Assembly (NCBI GenBank): GCA_029865515.1
Contig: JAOUGQ010000134.1
Location: 1 to 7,621 of the forward strand
Direction of reading: 5' to 3'
Source: Nitrospirota bacterium
Lineage (GTDB): Bacteria > Nitrospirota > Nitrospiria > Nitrospirales > UBA8639
DNA length: 7,621 nucleotides
Positions 5,541-7,621 of the stretch are shown in pieces. How positions within the stretch are numbered: the stretch's first letter is position 1; each line of letters opens with the position of its first letter. The notes under the pieces were generated by a model that saw only the letters and a list, made by a program, of their open reading frames with translations, was not told where the DNA came from and searched no databases. The position numbers and the translations under genes were made by a program.

Positions 5541-7172
5541 ATGCCTGTTCGGATGTCTCACTCATCCCCACCTCCATCTTTCCCGTCTTCTCCCCAAGGA
5601 GAGACTGACCGTATCAGCCGGGCGGCCGGCCTGATCGGCGGAGCCACCTTCTGCAGTCGGATTCTGGGGTTTATTCGTGACATCACCTTGGCTAACTTGT
5701 TCGGAGCTAGTGCCTCGGCAGACGCCTTTTACATCGCCTATCGAATCCCCAATCTGCTGCGAGAACTCTTCGCGGAAGGGTCCATGTCTTCCGCCTTTAT
5801 CCCGGTTTTCACCGAATATCACTCTACACGCTCCAAACATGAAACCTGGGAATTGGCCAGCGCGGCATTCACGACTCTCCTGACACTCGTCACTTTCGTC
5901 ACGTTAGCCGGCATCATTGCCGCCCCGAGTATCGTCTGGTTGCTGGCACCCGGCCTGCATGAACAGGCAAATCAATTAGCGACGACCACACTCCTCACAC
6001 AGATTATGTTTCCCTACTTACTCTTCGTGAGCCTTGCGGCCCTGGCCATGGGGATACTGAATTCCCTGCGTTCATTCGCCGTTCCTGCCTTGGCTCCGGT
6101 CTTTTTCAATCTGTGTGTCATCTTCTTTGCGGTCGCCATTTCTCCTTTTTTCGAACAGGCTATCGTGGCCGTGGCCATCGGAATTGTGGTGGGAGGCCTG
6201 GCCCAATTCCTGATGCAATTACCAAGTTTGCAAAGGAAAGATTTTTTATTTTCCTGGAATTTTCATCCCCGCCATCCTGGGGTCAAGAGAATGGGCGCCC
6301 TGCTCATTCCTTCACTTCTGGGTTTAGCCGTGACTCAAATCAATCTCACCATCAGCACTATTTTGGCGTCGTATTTTCAAGGGGGGCCCACCTATCTATT
6401 TTATGGCATGCGCCTTATTCAATTCCCTTTAGGGATTTTTGGCGTCGCAATGGCAACGGCGATCTTACCAAGCTTGTCCAGCCAGGCGGCGCGTGGGGCC
6501 ATTCATGAACTACGGGAGACGGTGAATTTTGGCTTGCGCATGGTGCTATTTATCATTCTTCCTTCGATGGTTGGGCTTATGCTGTTACGAACGCCTATTA
6601 TCCATCTGTTTTTTGAGCATGGCGCCTTTTCGGCCATGGACACCATTGGAACCGCCTCTGCTCTTCTCGGATTTTCTATCGGGTTATGGGCGTTCGCCAG
6701 CTACCGAATTCTGGCGACGGCATTTTATTCCCTGCAAGATACCAAGACCCCTGCCATCGTGGCGGTCGTTTCGGTGGGCATGAACATCGGATTATCTTTA
6801 TGGCTCATGCAATCGCTTCAACACACAGGATTGGCCCTGGCGGCTGGCTTAGCTGCGATAGGCAATACACTTGTGTTAATCACCATTTTAGGCAATCGGC
6901 TTGAGGGTTTACTGTGGAAGAAACTCGGAACCTCCCTTGTTCGAACAGGAATTGCCCTGGTCCCCCTGATCGCCATTTCCTTCTGGATCGCAGGGCTACC
7001 GATTTGGCATGAAACAGGACATAACCCCGAAAAAGCTGCGTGGCTGGGGTTAGCTATTATTGGAAGCACGATGGGATATTTCACCGTTCACCAATTATTC
7101 CAGTCAGAAGAACTCGCACATCTGAAGCTCATGCTTCGGCGAAAAATAAAAAAACCATCCTCCTCCATATAA
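5541..7172 (+). CDS. murJ: Lipid II flippase MurJ (MviN)
   Basis: MurJ moves undecaprenyl-linked peptidoglycan precursor across the inner membrane. The 543-residue protein shows the family's entry helix and gate: SRILGFIRD (39-47), SADAFYIAYRIPNLLRELFAEG (59-80) and FYGMRLIQFPLGIFG (287-301). By alignment from memory with the E. coli protein, its functional residues R18, R24, D39, R52 and R270 correspond to R40, R46, D61, R74 and R291. Hydrophobic segments continue to about residue 525, consistent with 14 helices. A Ser/Pro-rich N-terminal tail of about 23 residues makes it slightly longer than usual. Two candidate ATGs (5541 and 5553) both lack a Shine-Dalgarno sequence, so the exact start is uncertain. 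The gene is divergent from the spermidine-synthase-like gene. No terminator separates it from dtd, suggesting one transcript. Confidence 0.96.
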   Translation: MPVRMSHSSPPPSFPSSPQGETDRISRAAGLIGGATFCSRILGFIRDITLANLFGASASADAFYIAYRIPNLLRELFAEGSMSSAFIPVFTEYHSTRSKHETWELASAAFTTLLTLVTFVTLAGIIAAPSIVWLLAPGLHEQANQLATTTLLTQIMFPYLLFVSLAALAMGILNSLRSFAVPALAPVFFNLCVIFFAVAISPFFEQAIVAVAIGIVVGGLAQFLMQLPSLQRKDFLFSWNFHPRHPGVKRMGALLIPSLLGLAVTQINLTISTILASYFQGGPTYLFYGMRLIQFPLGIFGVAMATAILPSLSSQAARGAIHELRETVNFGLRMVLFIILPSMVGLMLLRTPIIHLFFEHGAFSAMDTIGTASALLGFSIGLWAFASYRILATAFYSLQDTKTPAIVAVVSVGMNIGLSLWLMQSLQHTGLALAAGLAAIGNTLVLITILGNRLEGLLWKKLGTSLVRTGIALVPLIAISFWIAGLPIWHETGHNPEKAAWLGLAIIGSTMGYFTVHQLFQSEELAHLKLMLRRKIKKPSSSI

Positions 7173-7187
7173 GGAATAGGGAAAAAC

Positions 7188-7247
7188 ATGCTGATTGCCA
7201 TCTCGCCCTGCTTTTCAGGGATAAGTAGTAAGGGATCGCTAGCATGA
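7188..7247 (+). CDS. Possible 19-residue leader or coupling peptide between murJ and dtd
   Basis: The frame encodes MLIAISPCFSGISSKGSLA. AAGGAATAGGG lies 7-17 bases before its ATG, a better ribosome binding site than that of murJ. Its TGA overlaps the dtd ATG as ATGA, the standard arrangement for translational coupling. A CCCTG/CAGGG stem with a five-base loop (7206-7220) lies within it. The opening codons resemble those of dtd (ATG-CTG-ATTGCC against ATG-ATTGCC), so it may be the relic of a duplicated start. A chance frame of this length is quite possible. Confidence 0.3.
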   Translation: MLIAISPCFSGISSKGSLA

Positions 7248-7621
7248 TTGCCGTCATTCAACGCGTGAGACGGGCTTCAGTGACGGTGGAAAATCAAGTC
7301 ATCGCCCAAATCGATCAGGGACTGGTTATTCTGTTAGGGGTAGCCCAAGGCGATACCAGTCAAGATGTTGACTTCATAATCGAGAAAATTTCTCGGCTTC
7401 GCATTTTCCCAGACACACAAGGCAAAATGAATTATGGGCTCCAAGACATCAACGGAGAACTCCTGCTTGTCTCTCAATTCACGTTGCTGGCGAACACCGA
7501 AAAAGGACGGCGTCCAAGCTTTGAATCGGCTGCTCCTCCTGAAGAAGCGCAGTTCCGCTATCAGGAAGTGCTCGAAAAATTCCAAGCCCTCGGCCTGGCC
7601 GTACAAGGGGGCATGTTTGGC
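7244..7621 (+). CDS. dtd: D-aminoacyl-tRNA deacylase, 5' part (partial)
   Basis: DTD hydrolyses D-amino acids (and glycine) mischarged on tRNA, protecting translation in the cytoplasm. The first 126 residues are present of a usual 145-150; the frame is open at the right edge. It starts MIAVIQRVRRASVTV, the family's opening. It carries the catalytic-pocket motif SQFTL at residues 77-81 and GRRPSF at 88-93. The second signature, the cis-proline Gly-Pro motif near residue 137, lies beyond the window, so the enzyme cannot be called complete. AAGGGA at 7230-7235, eight bases before the ATG, is an adequate ribosome binding site, and the ATGA overlap with the small upstream frame may add coupling. 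Following murJ closely, it is probably in the same operon. D-amino acids are abundant in cells building peptidoglycan, which makes the pairing sensible but not proven. Confidence 0.97.
   Translation, partial: MIAVIQRVRRASVTVENQVIAQIDQGLVILLGVAQGDTSQDVDFIIEKISRLRIFPDTQGKMNYGLQDINGELLLVSQFTLLANTEKGRRPSFESAAPPEEAQFRYQEVLEKFQALGLAVQGGMFG

Noticed and set aside
6818..7084. 88-codon minus-strand frame inside murJ
   Set aside because: It is a shadow of the murJ coding sequence with no start signal and no recognisable domain.

Overview
The window looks like an ordinary chromosomal stretch of a Gram-negative-type bacterium of roughly balanced base composition. I found no phage, insertion sequence, CRISPR or RNA gene. 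The style of MurJ and of the FG-GAP lipoprotein, and the many small orphan genes, would fit Nitrospirota. That is an impression from family knowledge, not something I could test.

Layout, left to right. The last 40 codons of ruvA run into the window on the plus strand and are not followed by ruvB. A 476-base spacer (126-601) holds no intact gene but has a coding-like, stop-interrupted stretch on the minus strand. Three minus-strand genes follow: a 60-residue CxxC/CxxC zinc-ribbon protein, a 73-residue glycine-rich membrane protein, and a seven-bladed FG-GAP/VCBS beta-propeller lipoprotein. Good sigma-70-type promoters precede the lipoprotein gene (2518-2546) and the small membrane protein gene (1194-1223). 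The lipoprotein promoter lies across the longest possible start codon, so the protein must begin further in.

A 107-residue orphan gene on the plus strand (2705-3028) has the best Shine-Dalgarno sequence in the window and a small dyad upstream. It is followed by 786 bases without an intact gene, rich in short perfect inverted repeats. This stretch may carry an eroded copy of the N-terminal membrane domain encoded by the next gene. That gene, on the minus strand (3815-5356), joins a membrane domain of seven or eight helices to a spermidine-synthase-like domain. It has its own promoter with a perfect TTGACA -35 box and lacks the second catalytic aspartate of true aminopropyltransferases.

It is divergent from murJ, the lipid II flippase gene (5541-7172). 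murJ is followed after 71 bases by dtd, D-aminoacyl-tRNA deacylase, which is cut by the window end. The murJ-dtd gap has no terminator and contains a 19-codon reading frame with its own ribosome binding site that overlaps the dtd start as ATGA. One likely transcript therefore links peptidoglycan precursor export, a possible coupling peptide and removal of D-amino acids from tRNA. The least explained parts are the orphan gene at 2705, the two degenerate spacers, the hairpin at the zinc-ribbon gene and the murJ-dtd small frame.
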